From contig JBHGNT010000011.1 in NCBI GenBank assembly GCA_043228905.1, forward strand, positions 1,736,001 to 1,800,000: a DNA stretch of 64,000 bases. The letters are read 5' to 3'. The stretch's first letter is position 1. Every line of letters begins with the position of its first letter. The notes under the pieces were generated by a model that was given only the letters and a program-made list of their open reading frames with translations, was not told the origin of the DNA and did not search any database. A program made the translations under genes and the position numbers. This document shows, in pieces, positions 32,521 to 45,100 of the stretch. Source of the DNA: Azolla caroliniana (Eukaryota > Polypodiophyta).

Positions 32521-32909
32521 GGTGTCAATAAGAAAAAAAAAGATAAAATAAATGAGTTTGAGACTTAGCCGAGTTTGTGTGTATGTCGCAGTCACATCAG
32601 CATTTTGTAGCACGCGACGAGCACGCAAGAACCCACCAATGGAGGAAGGATGCACCGCCAAGATAAGAAACACGGCACTCGGCAATGCCAAGAAAAGGAA
32701 AGAGAAGAACACGACAACACGACAGTATGGCCGATGACGGCGACGACGACGAACGGTGACGGACGGCCAGAGGTGACAGCATGGCAGCAGATCGTACAAC
32801 ACGCAGATGGCAGCAGACGGCAAGGCAGCACGCGGCAACAGTAGACATCGCAGATGGCAGCGCGGCAATAGCAGACGACAGCACGATCGTTGCAAGAGAG
32901 AGAGAGAGA
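32521..32909 (-). other. Presumed 5' untranslated region of LINE-1
   Basis: GC-richer stretch with GA microsatellite at 32895-32910 and no convincing gene. Open frames here (both strands) look like composition artefacts. Confidence 0.4.
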
Positions 32910-32959
32910 GACATAAACATGAATTCCCCCACAATTTGTGAGGAATTCATGTTTATGTC
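32910..32959. repeat. 50-bp near-perfect palindrome between two divergent LINEs
   Basis: Arms GACATAAACATGAATTCC (32910-32927) and GGAATTCATGTTTATGTC (32942-32959) are perfect 18-bp inverted copies. The loop itself contains CACAA-T-TTGTG. It lies exactly between the 5' ends of LINE-1 (minus) and LINE-2 (plus). Confidence 0.9.
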
Positions 32960-32989
32960 CATCATTATATCGATCCAAAAAAGAGTAAT

Positions 32990-34425
32990 GTGATGGTTGA
33001 ATGTAATCGTGAAAGGGAAGACATTGGAAGCTCTAAGAGGTTTAAGGGAATTGAAGAAATTAATGAGAAAAAATTAACATGTGCCGAAATAATACATGTA
33101 GATGAAGTTGACAAGGATCATTGTAATTGGGATAATTTATGGGGAATTGCCAATACCTTATTGTCGGATATTGTGGAAGAAAATAAAAATGCAGCGAAAG
33201 AATGCATTGAAGAGGATGTGCATGATGTGGAAGTTGATGCTAAGGCAGTTTTGCAATCATTTGATGCATTCTATGATCGTGTTGTTATATTATTTTTTAC
33301 CGGAAAACTCCCATATTTAATTACATTAAACAATGGTTGAACACAATCGTGTCACCAAATTGTGTTGAAAATATATATGCAGGACCACGAGGGTTTTATG
33401 ATGTGGTATTTCGTTCACTGGAGCATCGAAGTGCATTGTTGGGTAAAGTTCCTGTGTTTTTTGATAAACGATTGGTGCATGTTATGCAATGGTCCCCCGT
33501 AGTGGACTATCATGCTTTGTTAAAATAAGAATGTCCTGTTTGGGTTACAATGGATTGTAAGCATGCTTTTTTATGGCCACTTTTACCAGAGTTGATGAGT
33601 CAAATGGGTAAAGTGTTGGTATCTCCACATGCAAATGCTACAAATAAGTGCAGATTTTGTGTGTTATGGGATACAAGTCACAAGAGGCCAGGATGGGTGC
33701 GTATGAATGCTCCTAGTATGAGAAGTCTTTGTTTTAAACTGAAGTGGGAGACATTTGCAGGTCATTGTTTTGGATGTGGTGAATGGGGTCACTTTATGGC
33801 GGAATGCCACGGTCATTGTCCTTCAACTACAGAGGTTCCTATTGAAGGGAACGATAAGGAAGGAGTTGGGAGAGATGTTGGTGTGTCTGATTTTGTGGAT
33901 GAAGGAACATCACCTAGAGCAGGTTATAAAGAGGTCTCACTTCAAGGTTTGGGCCCTAAGAATAAGGGAATTGAATCTATGGATATGGAAAAACAAAGTT
34001 TAATGGTTAAAGATAAGGGGGAAAAACCGTTGGATAGAGATAGTAGTGATGTTGTTGACAAAGATTGGCATGAGGTTAAGGGCAAGTCGAAAGGGAAATC
34101 AATGAATATGCAGCGTAGTAGCTTGCCCACTACTCGTGTGACTACTTGGCAAGGTAATTCAGGAACTAGGGAGGGCCCTCGAAAAGTTCCTTGGCAACGA
34201 CAATCTAGGGATAAGGGATTACCCCTTAACCTTCAATTTGATTCATTGGGACGAGTTGTAAATTCATCGAATTCTCGAGGTTTTCGTCAAGCGGGAGGAC
34301 CTAAAAAAAAGATTTCGATAGACAACCCTAAGGATGTGGTGCATGAAAATCCATATGCAGCATTGGAGCATGCTTTGACTAGTTTCATGACATTGGTTGC
34401 TCTAAAGGAGCAAATGCTCCCATAA
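32990..34425 (+). pseudogene. LINE-2 ORF1 (zinc-knuckle protein of plant L1)
   Basis: Plus strand, in two frames joined near 33330 and with one stop near 33526. The first part (VLQSFDAFYDRVVILFFTGK ... GPRGFYDVVFRSLEHRSALL ... WPLLPELMSQMGKVLVSP) follows the pattern of the DUF4283-type domain of plant L1 ORF1 proteins. It is followed by the CCHC knuckle CFGCGEWGHFMAEC (about 33767-33808) and a long Lys/Ser-rich tail to 34425. It binds the LINE RNA in active relatives. ORF2 starts 14 bp downstream. Confidence 0.82.
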
Positions 34426-34438
34426 CATTGTTGATTGA

Positions 34439-37400
34439 ATGAAAGTGGTAACATGGAATGTGAGAGGGGCATGTTCTCCTCATAAGAAGTATATACTATG
34501 GGAAACTTTGTTAAGTAGAGAATGGGATGTAGTATGTGCAGTTGAGCATAAGTGTCATGAGTTAGCAGGATCCACAGTGCATTTGCGTGGATATTCATCA
34601 TTTTATGCAAGACATCTTAATAATCATTATTCAAGTGTGGTATTAATTGTGAGGGATAAGTATTATCCTCAAGTGGTGCATAATGATCCTTATGGTCAGT
34701 TTTTGGTTCTAGAAATCACTTTTTTTGGCGAGGTTGTGTGGGTGGTTGGGATTTATGCCCCTAACCAAGCCACTCAACATATTGCATTATGGGGTTCACT
34801 CCTTCAAACCCTATCTATTGGACGTCCAGGATTACTTATGGGCGATTTTAACATGTGTGTTGATGCATTTCAATTCACGTCTGAACATTCAATCATGGAT
34901 GATCCTGAGCAACTTGCTTGGGACTCCTTGGTTGTGGAGGTTCTGAAGTTGGATGTTTCCAATATGCTCAACATAGACAAACATGAAGTCGGTTAGATAG
35001 AATGTATTTGATGCATGATGATTCTTTTTTACCGACATCACTTCGTATGAACATTCTACAAGATGTTGGAACTTCAGATCACTTTCCTATTTGCTTGGAG
35101 GTGTGTAATCATGCAATTGACATGTATAAATCTTTACTTGGAAAGCCTCCACTACGCTTTAACTCTTCTCTTTTGCTTCAACCTCACTTTGATTCTCTCA
35201 TGGAGCAAATTTTGGTAAATTTTTCTCAACAAGTGAATCTTAAAGGAGTTAAAGCATGGGATATCACATTACGAAACATTAACATCATTCATCGTATGTA
35301 TGGAGTAACCAATGCTCAACGAAGAAGAGGTCTTATTCGACAATTCTCACAAGTTCTCTCTAGGTGTAATGCATTATTGATACATACACCATTAGATGAG
35401 GATCTTTTGGATATTCAGAGTCAATTGCATGTTATTATTTCTCAGTTGCAATGCCAAAGTTATCGTTATGCTAAGATGCGACAACTCAGGGAAGGACTCG
35501 TTGATAATCAATGTCAATCTCATTTGTTTTTCCAAGCATTACATCCTACTTATGCTCGATCTAATGTGGTGCATGTGAAGCAAGGGGATGAATTGATAGT
35601 GGATCCTACAACAATAATTGACATATGTCTTCATTACTTTAAGGAGTTGATTGGTCCACAATTGTTAATGACAGATGAGGTGAGTAGAGCACGTCATGAG
35701 TTTTATGATGTGGTTGGATCTATTGTGCATGATCTCATTAGTCATGAATTGGATGCGGATTTCACTGAGGATGAGGTGGATGTAGTTTTAAGGCATCTTC
35801 CTAGTGGTAAGAGCCCTGGTTGGGATGGCTTGACAAATGAAGTTTTTAAGAGATATTCCAACATTTTAAAGGGGCCCTTGACTTTGATGTTTCAACAGTC
35901 TTGGGATTCTGGTTGTATGCCTCAAGCTAGGAAGATTGGTCTAATTAAACTAGTTCCAAAGGTGGCATCTCCTGAGTCATTTCATCAATGGAGACCTATT
36001 TCTTTGATGGGGGGGTTGTACAAGATATTTACGAAGGTCTTGGCAAATAGATTACAAAAGTATTTGCCAAAGCTGATACACCCCGCCCAATATGGTTTTA
36101 TTGCAGGTAGAAATATATTGCATAATGTGTTGAATGTTCAAATGGCCATGGATTATGCTCAGAACACTCATCAAGAATTGATTATGGTGCAATTAGATTT
36201 GGAGAAAGCTTATGATCATGTTAATTGGTCTTTTGTTTCTGGGTTAATTCATACAATGGGCTTTGGACCTCGTATGTCTCGCCTCATATTTTTATTAGGA
36301 CAAGATGCAGTGTCTCGAGTAATGCTTAATGGGGAAGTTACATCAGATATTGCCCTCACAAGATCCGTTCGTCAAGGATGCCCTCTTAGCCCATTGTTGT
36401 TTGCTATTGTTACTCATCCTTTGTTAGTGATGCTATCAAGGCTTGCAATAAATGGTGACATTGTGGGTTTACACCTTCCGTCCGGAGGGCAAATAGTAGC
36501 ACAAGCTTTGGCGGATGATTCTTTCATGTTTTTACAAGCCTCACGGGAGAATCTTGAGAAGGGGATGCTTGTATGGAATCATTTTGCATTCGCTTCCAGA
36601 TTACATATTAATTGGAGGAAGTCTAGTCTCATATCATGCACTTAAAGGGATTTGGAATGTTTAGGATGGCAAGGATCCGTGGTGAAGAAAGGCTCTATTT
36701 TTCGATACTTGGGCTATCCATTAGGAATGAATGTTACAAATGGTCAATTGATTGAATGGATGTCTAGTAAGTTGAGGGATAAGTTCATGTATTGGAAGTC
36801 ACAATCTTGGCCATTTCATGTTCGCTTGAAGGTTGTATGGAACCCATGATATTATATTACTTGCCATTATTGCCATGGACAAAGAAGGCGTTGAAATTCT
36901 GTTTTGCAACCTCTTCAATATTTGTTGTGGAAGAAGAGGGATAAGATGGGAATCACATGGATTGCTTGGAATCATCTAGCAACCCCTAAGCGATTGGGGG
37001 GGGTTGGAATATTGAACTTATCTATGCATATGATGGCTCGTAGATTTTCATTATTACAAGACATGTGTTCAAACTCACAACCATGGATATCTATTGTTCG
37101 ATATTTCGTTGAGAACAAGGGGTTTAACACATGGGAGGACAACGATTAAGGCTTCATGGTGGCAATTACTGAATATGTATTTCACTTAGGATTCCGGGTT
37201 CTTCATGTGTTCAACACTTAGTCACCTCATGGCAAGAAGAACTCTTGTTATGTGTATGGAAACCATCATCTAGTAGAGAGCATTGTAACTCTTTGCAAAA
37301 AGAGTTACTTGTGTCTTCTCGGTTATTATGTTGGCCAAGAAAGGAGAGATTGCGTTCTCAATTTAATCGTTTGTTTCGTTTGGGGGTCAAAGAGGTGGGA

Positions 37401-38225
37401 GATATAGTTGAGGTTCCATCTCAAAGAATTTTGGAGTTTACTGAAGCACGACAATTATTATGCATCCCACCTAATTATGGGTTTATTTGGCAACAACTAC
37501 AAAATATTGCATTGATGCAATGTCCCTTACCTCTACAAACAAGAGAACAATCATGGATTGATTGGAGTTTAAGGGGTCAAACACCATTGTTACAAGTGAC
37601 TACTAATCTTTTGTATCGTTGTTCTGTTGAGTCTCTTGGATGGTTATCATCTAAGGCTGAAGAAGAATGGAAAATACACAAATCTGATCATGAGTGGTGG
37701 CAGATCTTACAACGTAGTTGGCATTCTAAATTGCCACTTGTTGCAAAGGTATTCATTTGGAGAGTTTTGATCGGAGGATTGCCTTTGGGATTAGCTTTAA
37801 AGCATCGTGGACTAGCAACAGGTACCTGCTTCTTTTGCACAGTTCAGATAGAAGATAGTACTCATCGATTTATACAATGTCCAATTGCTTGTCAAATTTG
37901 GAGTTACATTTCTCAAATTTGGCAAGTTTTATCACGGAGTTATTTGACACCTAGACAATGGGTGTTTGCACAATTTACACAAGCTGACCCAAAATCAGAG
38001 ATGGAGATTGTTTTCCTATTTCTGAGATATTGGGGATTGCGTCATAATTGGAACATGTGCAATGCTTTTGTATTCGATGGTAGACATGGAGTGAAAGCAT
38101 ATCTACGAAAGTTGAAGGGAGTACTAATGTGGCAATTTTCTTTATTGGAACAAGTGGAAATTCTTTCCTCGGTAGAGTGTTCGTCTTGCCAATTGGCAAT
38201 TCAACATGTTCCACTACCCATGTAG
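34439..38225 (+). pseudogene. LINE-2 ORF2 (endonuclease, reverse transcriptase, zf-RVT)
   Basis: Starts at ATG 34439 with the endonuclease signature MKVVTWNVRGACSPHKK and LLMGDFNMC (34833). A frameshift near 34990 leads to 35002-36645: RT with SGKSPGWDGLTNEVF, KLVPKVASPESFHQWRPISL, QYGFIAGRNILHNVL, VQLDLEKAYDHVNWSFV, RQGCPLSPLLF and the active site ALADDSFMFL (Leu in place of the usual Tyr/Phe before ADD). Stops near 36643, 36847 and 37147 follow. 37245-38225 is open and carries the C-terminal zf-RVT (FIWRVLIGGLPLG, CFFCTVQIEDSTHRFIQC). Nearly full length, but dead. Confidence 0.88.
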
Positions 38226-38636
38226 TGTAGTGTGGTTAGTGTGTGACCATACTCCATTGTCACACGTATTGTAAGTAGTGTTTTTCACACACATTTATTA
38301 ATATAATTGTGTGTTTTCACCAAAGAGAGAGAGAGAGAGAGAGAAGCAAGGTAGAATATTCGATTATGTAACTGGCATTGTATACCTTGACTAGGGTCAA
38401 GGTGAACCCTTGTATTTATACATGTTTGTGGGCTCTAAATGTAGTTCCATGTAGAGACCCATTTTCATGCACAAGCTTCTGGAATGTTCCAGCTTCTAAA
38501 AACTCCTAGCACGTGAATAGATAATCTATTAATAACATGACCATGTATTGGATGTGTTGGTTAAAACATAACAATTGATTATAATACAAGAGTTCAAGGG
38601 TTTGAATCTTGACATGACTATTGTCATGTCCATGAC
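38223..38636 (-). repeat. LTR of the Gypsy-A superfamily layout, diverged
   Basis: Minus strand, starting TGTCATGG at 38636. It shows a tRNA-like block with B-box-like GGGTTTGAATC (38598-38608), a heat-shock-like array TTC-GAA-TTC (38477-38489), TATAAATA (38420-38413) and a GA microsatellite (38325-38344). The right edge abuts transposase-like copy 2 and the left edge the LINE-2 stop. I find no clear target duplication, so the ends are approximate. Confidence 0.6.
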
Positions 38637-38639
38637 ATC

Positions 38640-39596
38640 TATCAAAGTTTATTAGTGAAGCTTATACCCTGAAGCTAGAAGTACATCATTTGAATGAAGT
38701 ATATGATTTTAAAGGCTTCTGCATGGATGGTGATGGGGCTCAATGTAGGGTTCTTACACCTCTTAATAATATAAGTGTTAACCACGTCTTCCTCATAAAA
38801 CGAAGTTCTGTGAGCCACAACATGATGATGTTGTATGCAAAACAATACTCATCTAGTTCATAATGGGAGCCACAAGAGGGTTATAGGCTATTACTTCATT
38901 TTCCAAATGTTGAAATCCACGGTGCAGAACAAATGTCATATGATGACCATAAAAAATTGGCTCCCAACGGCTCAATTGATGAGCAAAAGATATATTGGAT
39001 GTGATGCCTTGAAGAGAAACAGAAAAACATTGAGCACACCAAGAAGTATGCGGGTGATCATGATGTTGAATGGTGGAGTACTTTCTTTAACCACCAGCAT
39101 AAGGTTTTAAATATTAACTACATTGCCGAAGACTGGCCACTCCAAAATGTATTCACATGGAATATTGGTGTATCGTCAATGGTGTCAACTATGCACCATA
39201 AATCAATAGATAATATTGAACTCAATAATCTAGTTTGCCCACGATAGAGAAATATTTAGGTGGGACCAATAATATCGTGTACGGTAGAGGCAAGATGACA
39301 AGGCAATTTGCATGAGCTACAAGTTGGGATGTTGGTTGCAACATTAGCTGGGGATGATGAGTTGGGCCATCCCTTTTGGATTGTTAAAATTCTAGAAATA
39401 ATGAAGGATAAACAAGGCAATCAAGTTAGGTTTGGTGTGATTCATTGGTATCACACCTCTTCCCCTGATGCATTTACTAGAAAGTACTCTTTAGAGATGG
39501 TTAAGGACATCAAAGTCACAAGCAGAAAGAGAAGGAAGAATCTACTGAGCATGTATAGTTCCCAAAATGCGACATATTACTTGTTTCAAATGTCTC
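38640..39596 (+). pseudogene. Transposase-like protein (GHTHDHID type), copy 2, C-terminal half
   Basis: Aligns by eye with 8420-9420 of copy 1: HHLNEVYDFKGF, LNNISVNHVFLIKRSSV, LYAKQYSSS and WEPQEG, AEQMSYDDHKK, KKYAGDHDVEWWSTFFN, EDWPLQNVFTWNI, then 39308-39619 with GMLVATLAGDDELGHPFWIV, KILEIMKDKQGNQVRFGVIHWY and DAFTRKYSLEMV. The N-terminal part with the acidic motifs is missing, cut by the LTR at 38223-38636. It has several stops and at least one shift. The two copies share domain order and many residues, so this is a dispersed family and not a single relic. Function unknown. Confidence 0.6.
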
Positions 39597-39598
39597 GG

Positions 39599-39839
39599 TG
39601 TTACAGGGTCACATTGTAAACGTCGTCAGATAATGTGTGTAATGAGACTAGCTAGGCCTCATATTTATAGCCATACCTAAGGCCCCATGCAAGGTCACAC
39701 ATGGCCCTTATGGGTTGTCTCAATCCCTAGGATTAAAGTAATCATCCCTTCTTTACACTCTCGATTAACCCCCACGCTTTTATCCTTGTGTGCAACATAC
39801 AACAGTACCACATCATAAATTCTTGTCATGACCGTAACA
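39599..39839 (-). repeat. Small LTR-like or MITE-like insertion
   Basis: About 241 bp with terminal TGTTAC ... GTAACA (extended to TGTTAC-ag-GGTCA / TGACC-GTAACA). A TATAAATA on the minus strand lies near 39660. Flanks TTTCAAATGTCTC and TTTCAAGTCTC may be a diverged long target duplication. The class is uncertain. Confidence 0.35.
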
Positions 39840-39841
39840 AC

Positions 39842-40381
39842 ATTTCAAGTCTCAAATGAGCCAGAAAAGACAACTCTTGATAACCATGGTGGCTAGGTTT
39901 TGCTTAAATACATCAAATGGGCGCTTACACATGATTAGAAAAGCAAATTCTAAGTGTAGCAAAAGGAGAAAGTGTCCAAGCTACTATAAGAGGGTGCCCA
40001 AAACTATAGATGTAATAGGTCTACACATAATAGATTTTCCAACTTAAAATTCTAAGACTTAGATACATCTTTGTGCTACATTGGTTGACATTTATAGTGG
40101 TTTAGTGGGTCACCGTCTTGTCATTTGGCTTTAAACTTAGATACATTGGTCAACTAATCAATTATTGCTTGTAGCTTTAAAACGGTACCCTTCCTATTCT
40201 AGGGACCTTTATTTCCTATTTTGTATTATCTAATTCTATTTGGTATATACAATATGGTATTTTGTCCATGTTCAAAGCACTAGATGGCCAATAACATGTC
40301 GATGGCAAGTTGTCACAACTTATTAGAGCAATGGCTCGTTCATGAGTCATCCCCTATATTGTAGGCCAGGTAAATAATAAC
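39842..40381. other. AT-rich spacer
   Basis: May include the decayed end of the transposase-like copy 2. No recognisable gene or repeat. Confidence 0.45.
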
Positions 40382-40392
40382 TAATGCATATT

Positions 40393-42135
40393 GACTCCCA
40401 AGTATGGTAGGCCTTGGCCTGACTCCTTGAATTGGTGCTGCACGAGTGGAGTCCCACCCAAGCTGGCTTGCCATCCAGAGGACAAGGTCGTGAACTCCAT
40501 CTTGCGGGCACGGTGCCATCTACGACAGCATTTGGTCAAGCACACCCCGGAGACATTGACCGAATGGACTAGACAGCCACTATTCTGGAATCCTCACGTG
40601 CGAACAAGTGACGACACGATGCTAGGGCAACTTAAGGGCCTAGCATGGGGAAAGTTGGCACAAACAAGCCTCTTATCTATAGATGATTGGAGACGCATGG
40701 CTATTTCAGGAAGAGCCCAAGAGGACCTTTTCCCTCCCCTCAAGGGAGCTACGAAAATGCAGAGACTAATAGTTGAGGCAGTTGATAGGGTTCCGATGGG
40801 GGAGGCAAGAGAACATGCATGGTTCAGTCTCTTTGATGAGGTTGGAATGGTCAAGTCGCTAAAGGGTGTGAGCGGATCGGGGAGAGATACAGTTTTTGGG
40901 GACAGTCAGAGCAGGGGCTCTTGGCACCCAATCCGAGTGGTGGCACAGGTTGATAACATCTGGAAGACAGACCCGGATGTTGCTAAGGTGGAACCCCATT
41001 GGAGGTTAAGGGTATACGGTTGTCGCGCCCTTGTCGATCTGGATTGGGACCCAGGGGATTTCAAATGGAAACATGACGATAGACTCCATCACTTCTTCAG
41101 TTACACCACTAAATTGGTCGGACTTTGCAGTTGCAGCTAGGCGGCCCCCTTCGCAAGGGCTGGCGAACATTGGGCATCCCCGATGAGGCGCTCATTACCT
41201 TTTGGAAGGGTCTCTGGCGTCTCCACATGCCTGAAAAGATCAAGCTCTTTTGGTGGCAGATCGGTCATAATGTGGTGCCCGTTGGCAAATGGCTAGATAA
41301 ACGTGGCGGCCCATTAGGCTGCCCACTATGCTCTCGACCTATTGAGACTCTGAGACATTGTCTGTGGGATTGCCCTCAAGCTCAAAAGGTCTGGGATAGA
41401 GTGACTCGCCTCCTTGCGGCATGTGAAGTTGAAGGAACAGCCTAGCAGAGCGTTGCGGCATGGATTGATCACTCGGTCGAAGGGTGGACGGACGTCGTCA
41501 ATGCGGATAGTTGGTGCTATGTATGCACGAGAGGCAAAATCGTCAAGATCCGTTTTGAAAGAGGCTTGCAGCCCGCATCCCCTAGGTTTCCGAAAATCTG
41601 GATGTTGATCGCAGGTTTCACCTTGTGATATATATGGAAAGCGCGTTGCCTCAAGGTTTTCCAAGGTACAGTAAGGCCCCCAGAGGAAGTGATCATGGAC
41701 ATATGGTTCGCGCTTATCAGTTGCCTACGAGGGCAACTGGAAGAGGTTTGCAGCCACTCCAACGACGTGGTCACTGCCCGTTTGCGCTTTTGGCAGAAAT
41801 GGTGGAACACACCTATGGTGATGCAAGGCGGGAGTGGCCCGAGGTGGAACTACCAGGCCCCACATTGGTTGTTTCCTACTCACCTGCCACCCTCTCTTCG
41901 TTGTAGGCCCCAAGAGCTGACTCGTACTAGGCAACATTGAGGCATCGCCTTGGATATAGGTAGCTTCTTACATTAAGTTAAGCCGCAAGGCATTGTAAGT
42001 AGGCTCGTCTTCTTTTACTTGATCGGAGGAAGACTCCCCGATGTGTGTATAAGTCTCCTTGTAGACTCTCTATGTAATAATCCTTCCTAACTAATGGGAA
42101 AGTAGCTTCATTTTGAAAAATAATAATAATAATAA
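40393..42135 (+). mobile_element. LINE-3, 5'-truncated L1 with (AAT)n tail
   Basis: Plus-strand C-terminal end of an L1 ORF2. 40391-41140 contains the connector (WCCTSGVPPKLACHPEDKVV, LLSIDDWRR) and 41125-41445 the zf-RVT (MPEKIKLFWWQIGHNVVPVG, CPLCSRPIETLRHCLWDC), with frame changes. The 3' end is a Gly-poor untranslated tail ending in AAAAA(TAA)n (42114-42135). A perfect 11-bp duplication TAATGCATATT flanks it (40382-40392 and 42136-42146), which defines a target-primed insertion truncated at its 5' end. Confidence 0.88.
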
Positions 42136-42146
42136 TAATGCATATT

Positions 42147-45100
42147 ACCTACATAAATGATTGAATATGGTAATTCCTTTGGTTGAAATCCTACAATTCA
42201 ACAAATCCTCGATAATGAGATATTGATTAAACAATTTTAAAAATTCAAACTTCAATCTTGATCCATACACTTATTGGAAATGGGTTTTGGAAAAAATGAT
42301 GAATCAAAAGGTGTAATCGAATCATTCTTGACATGCAATAATTTACCATCCTACACTTTCTCTCAATAAAATTGTTAACACTTGTTCCATATTCCATACA
42401 TCGTTTAGGATTCACCACTCTTTTTTCCCTTTGATCATTACTACCGTCCACACAATAACACTCCCTTGCACCACTAATACATCACAAATAGTCTCAAAGA
42501 ATTGTTACATATCGATGAGAAAATACAACCGCAATCATGTTAGCATTATTTTTATTGTAATCCTTAGTGTGTTCGAAGGCATGAACAACACTAACGTAAA
42601 TTCATGGACAAGATTTGCATGTAATTTACATATATTAGGAAGCACACAATCTTACCACTAAGGAAGGATATGTTACATGATATACTATTGAACAACCACA
42701 TGTTAAGACTTATAGACTATAGATAGTTACTCACTAATGGAAACTAGATTGGGTTATCAACTACTCAATCTTCCTCATTTGTTAAGTGAAGGTCTAATGG
42801 TGTACCTTGTTGGAACGAAAGGCTTGTTTCCTTGGGTGGAAGTTATTGCACATTCTATAATTAGAAATAGACATGAGACGATATGCGACAAGGCGTCTAT
42901 CACCACTCAAATGTGCACTCTCTTCCTTACTCTCTTAAATATCTTCATCGGGAGCTCCGTAGAAAGTGTGTGAAAGTTTAGAAGTGCTCAAAGAACCTTT
43001 CATCTCAATAATGCAAAAGCTAAATTCTTGACAAAATTAAAATGAAGATGCGTCCACAATGTGAGTTTGTTATCCAAATGAACGCTATTAAGTCTATGAA
43101 GAGTACTCACTATTGAGCCCATGATTTTATTTTTCTATTTTGGTTACTTTGTCAATGCTCCACGGTTATTTCCTTTCCCCATTTTCATCGTTCTTCCTTT
43201 TCGGTTTTTCTTTCTTCCTTACTTTACCCTTCAATGTATCATACTTTTATCTCTAAAACTTTATAGGGTTAGAATGTGTTGTTTTACTAAATTGTTAATC
43301 TCTTCCTCCTATATTTATGTATTTTGAGCCTCCTCATAAGCTTCTTCTTTGTTGCTCCTTTCGTACATGTCATTGTCGTTGTGAGTCCTTTTCCGTTTTA
43401 TAGGGAAAGACTAATGTTTTCCATTTACTAGGTTGTAGAATCTGAATATTTAAACATGGTTTCTAGTGAAAAGTGAAATTTTCTCATGTAATGATCTTAA
43501 TGTAAAAACACGAATGATTGTATAGACCCATTGCTTAGACTTGAACCCCCAATTTTAAAACAATAAAGCATACATGTTAAATTATAATTTAATGGATTTA
43601 TACATATGAAGTTGTACATTAGCATATAATGTCTCATTTTTGTCGCTTAATTGCCTCCTACCAAGTTATTTGTTGAAATGAATGTATTTGCATACGGTCA
43701 TCCTCAATAAGTTCACTCTTGCACAATTTGAATGCCACCAATGAATCACTCTTGCAATTGTAGTTCTTTTGTTTTTTTTTTCCAAAAATGTAGTTCTTTT
43801 GTTTATTCATGCCACTAGTGTCTCATCCACCTAATTTATTCCTTCTTTCCTCACTAGCAATGGTATGCAAGACTCAATTGCAACCCAACATCAACAAATA
43901 TTGCACCATTGAAAGGAATAATCAAATGCATATACTTGCCAAACCAAAATGATTACAGTGCCTTTGGAAACCATAGAGATGGATCTATAGAAAGGGATTG
44001 TGATCAGCTAAATGTGGTGGAGGTGAATTGGTGGTGTTTGGGACTATAATGAATGCAACATTACAAGTAATAGTCAAAGTCATGTTCCTTTACTAATCAA
44101 CCATGTTTGTGCTACTACTAGAGAGCATAGAGTCAAATCTTATAGAAAAGGAGCATGAGTGGTTAATCGTAGTGGAGGTGAATTTATGGCACTTCAAACA
44201 AAATTAACAAAGTTGTCATTTTAACATCGGCATCATTGACAACACAATGTAATGGTGGAAATTCATGTGATGTGTCACACCATGATAGGTCTTTTAACAA
44301 TAACTAAAGTATTATTTGATGATTACCTTGAATGGTGCCTTCTTGTCATTGATGCTCTTCAATAGGTCTAGGATCCTCAATATCACTTCTTGGTGATCTT
44401 TTCATAACACAATATACTCAATGTCAACAAGCAACTTAGATGGCTTTGATGATTTCCTTCCTTGATACAATCTTCGTAACTTGTTTTTATTGCTTTATAA
44501 GTTTGGAATAATCAGTTACTCCTTTTAATAAATAGTGTGCATGCTCCAAGTTGATGATCACACTCCACTCATCTCCAAACTCAATTGTTGTGCTTAGCAA
44601 GGAAACAAGGCATCAATGAATACTACCATCTTCTTTGCTTTATAAATAACCCACTCTAGAACTTGGTTTGCACACTTTGCTACTATCCACAAAATGAAAG
44701 TACTTCCAAATATTAGGTTTATTATGTTGTCTCCTCTCCTTATTGATGGCCTTGATCACAATGACATTGAATGTAGTTTTGAGACTTGTACCTCAAATAT
44801 CAATATCTAATAGAGTTATTCGTCAAGAATTTTCATGCTCCCTCTAACTTGTGCGCAAAACGTTGAGGTAGCAAGTTTGAGTGCTTATTAAATTTTTACC
44901 ATTTCTAGTTGGGTCTAGTATTAATTTGGAACATTTGGAAAATCCTTTGACTTTGCAAACAATTCCAACCTTGCATATGTTCAAGAAGATTCCAACATCA
45001 TCAACTCAAGTACAAATAGAAGTTTTAGGTTACAAAACTTGTATCTTACAAATGCCAATTGTCACACCTAGTTATGAATAGCCCTCAAGGTAAGGTTTCT

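Noticed and set aside
32335-32934. Protein-coding gene in the GC-rich stretch between the two LINEs
   Set aside because: Overlapping frames in both strands with low-complexity Arg/Ser/Leu content; better explained as LINE-1 leader.
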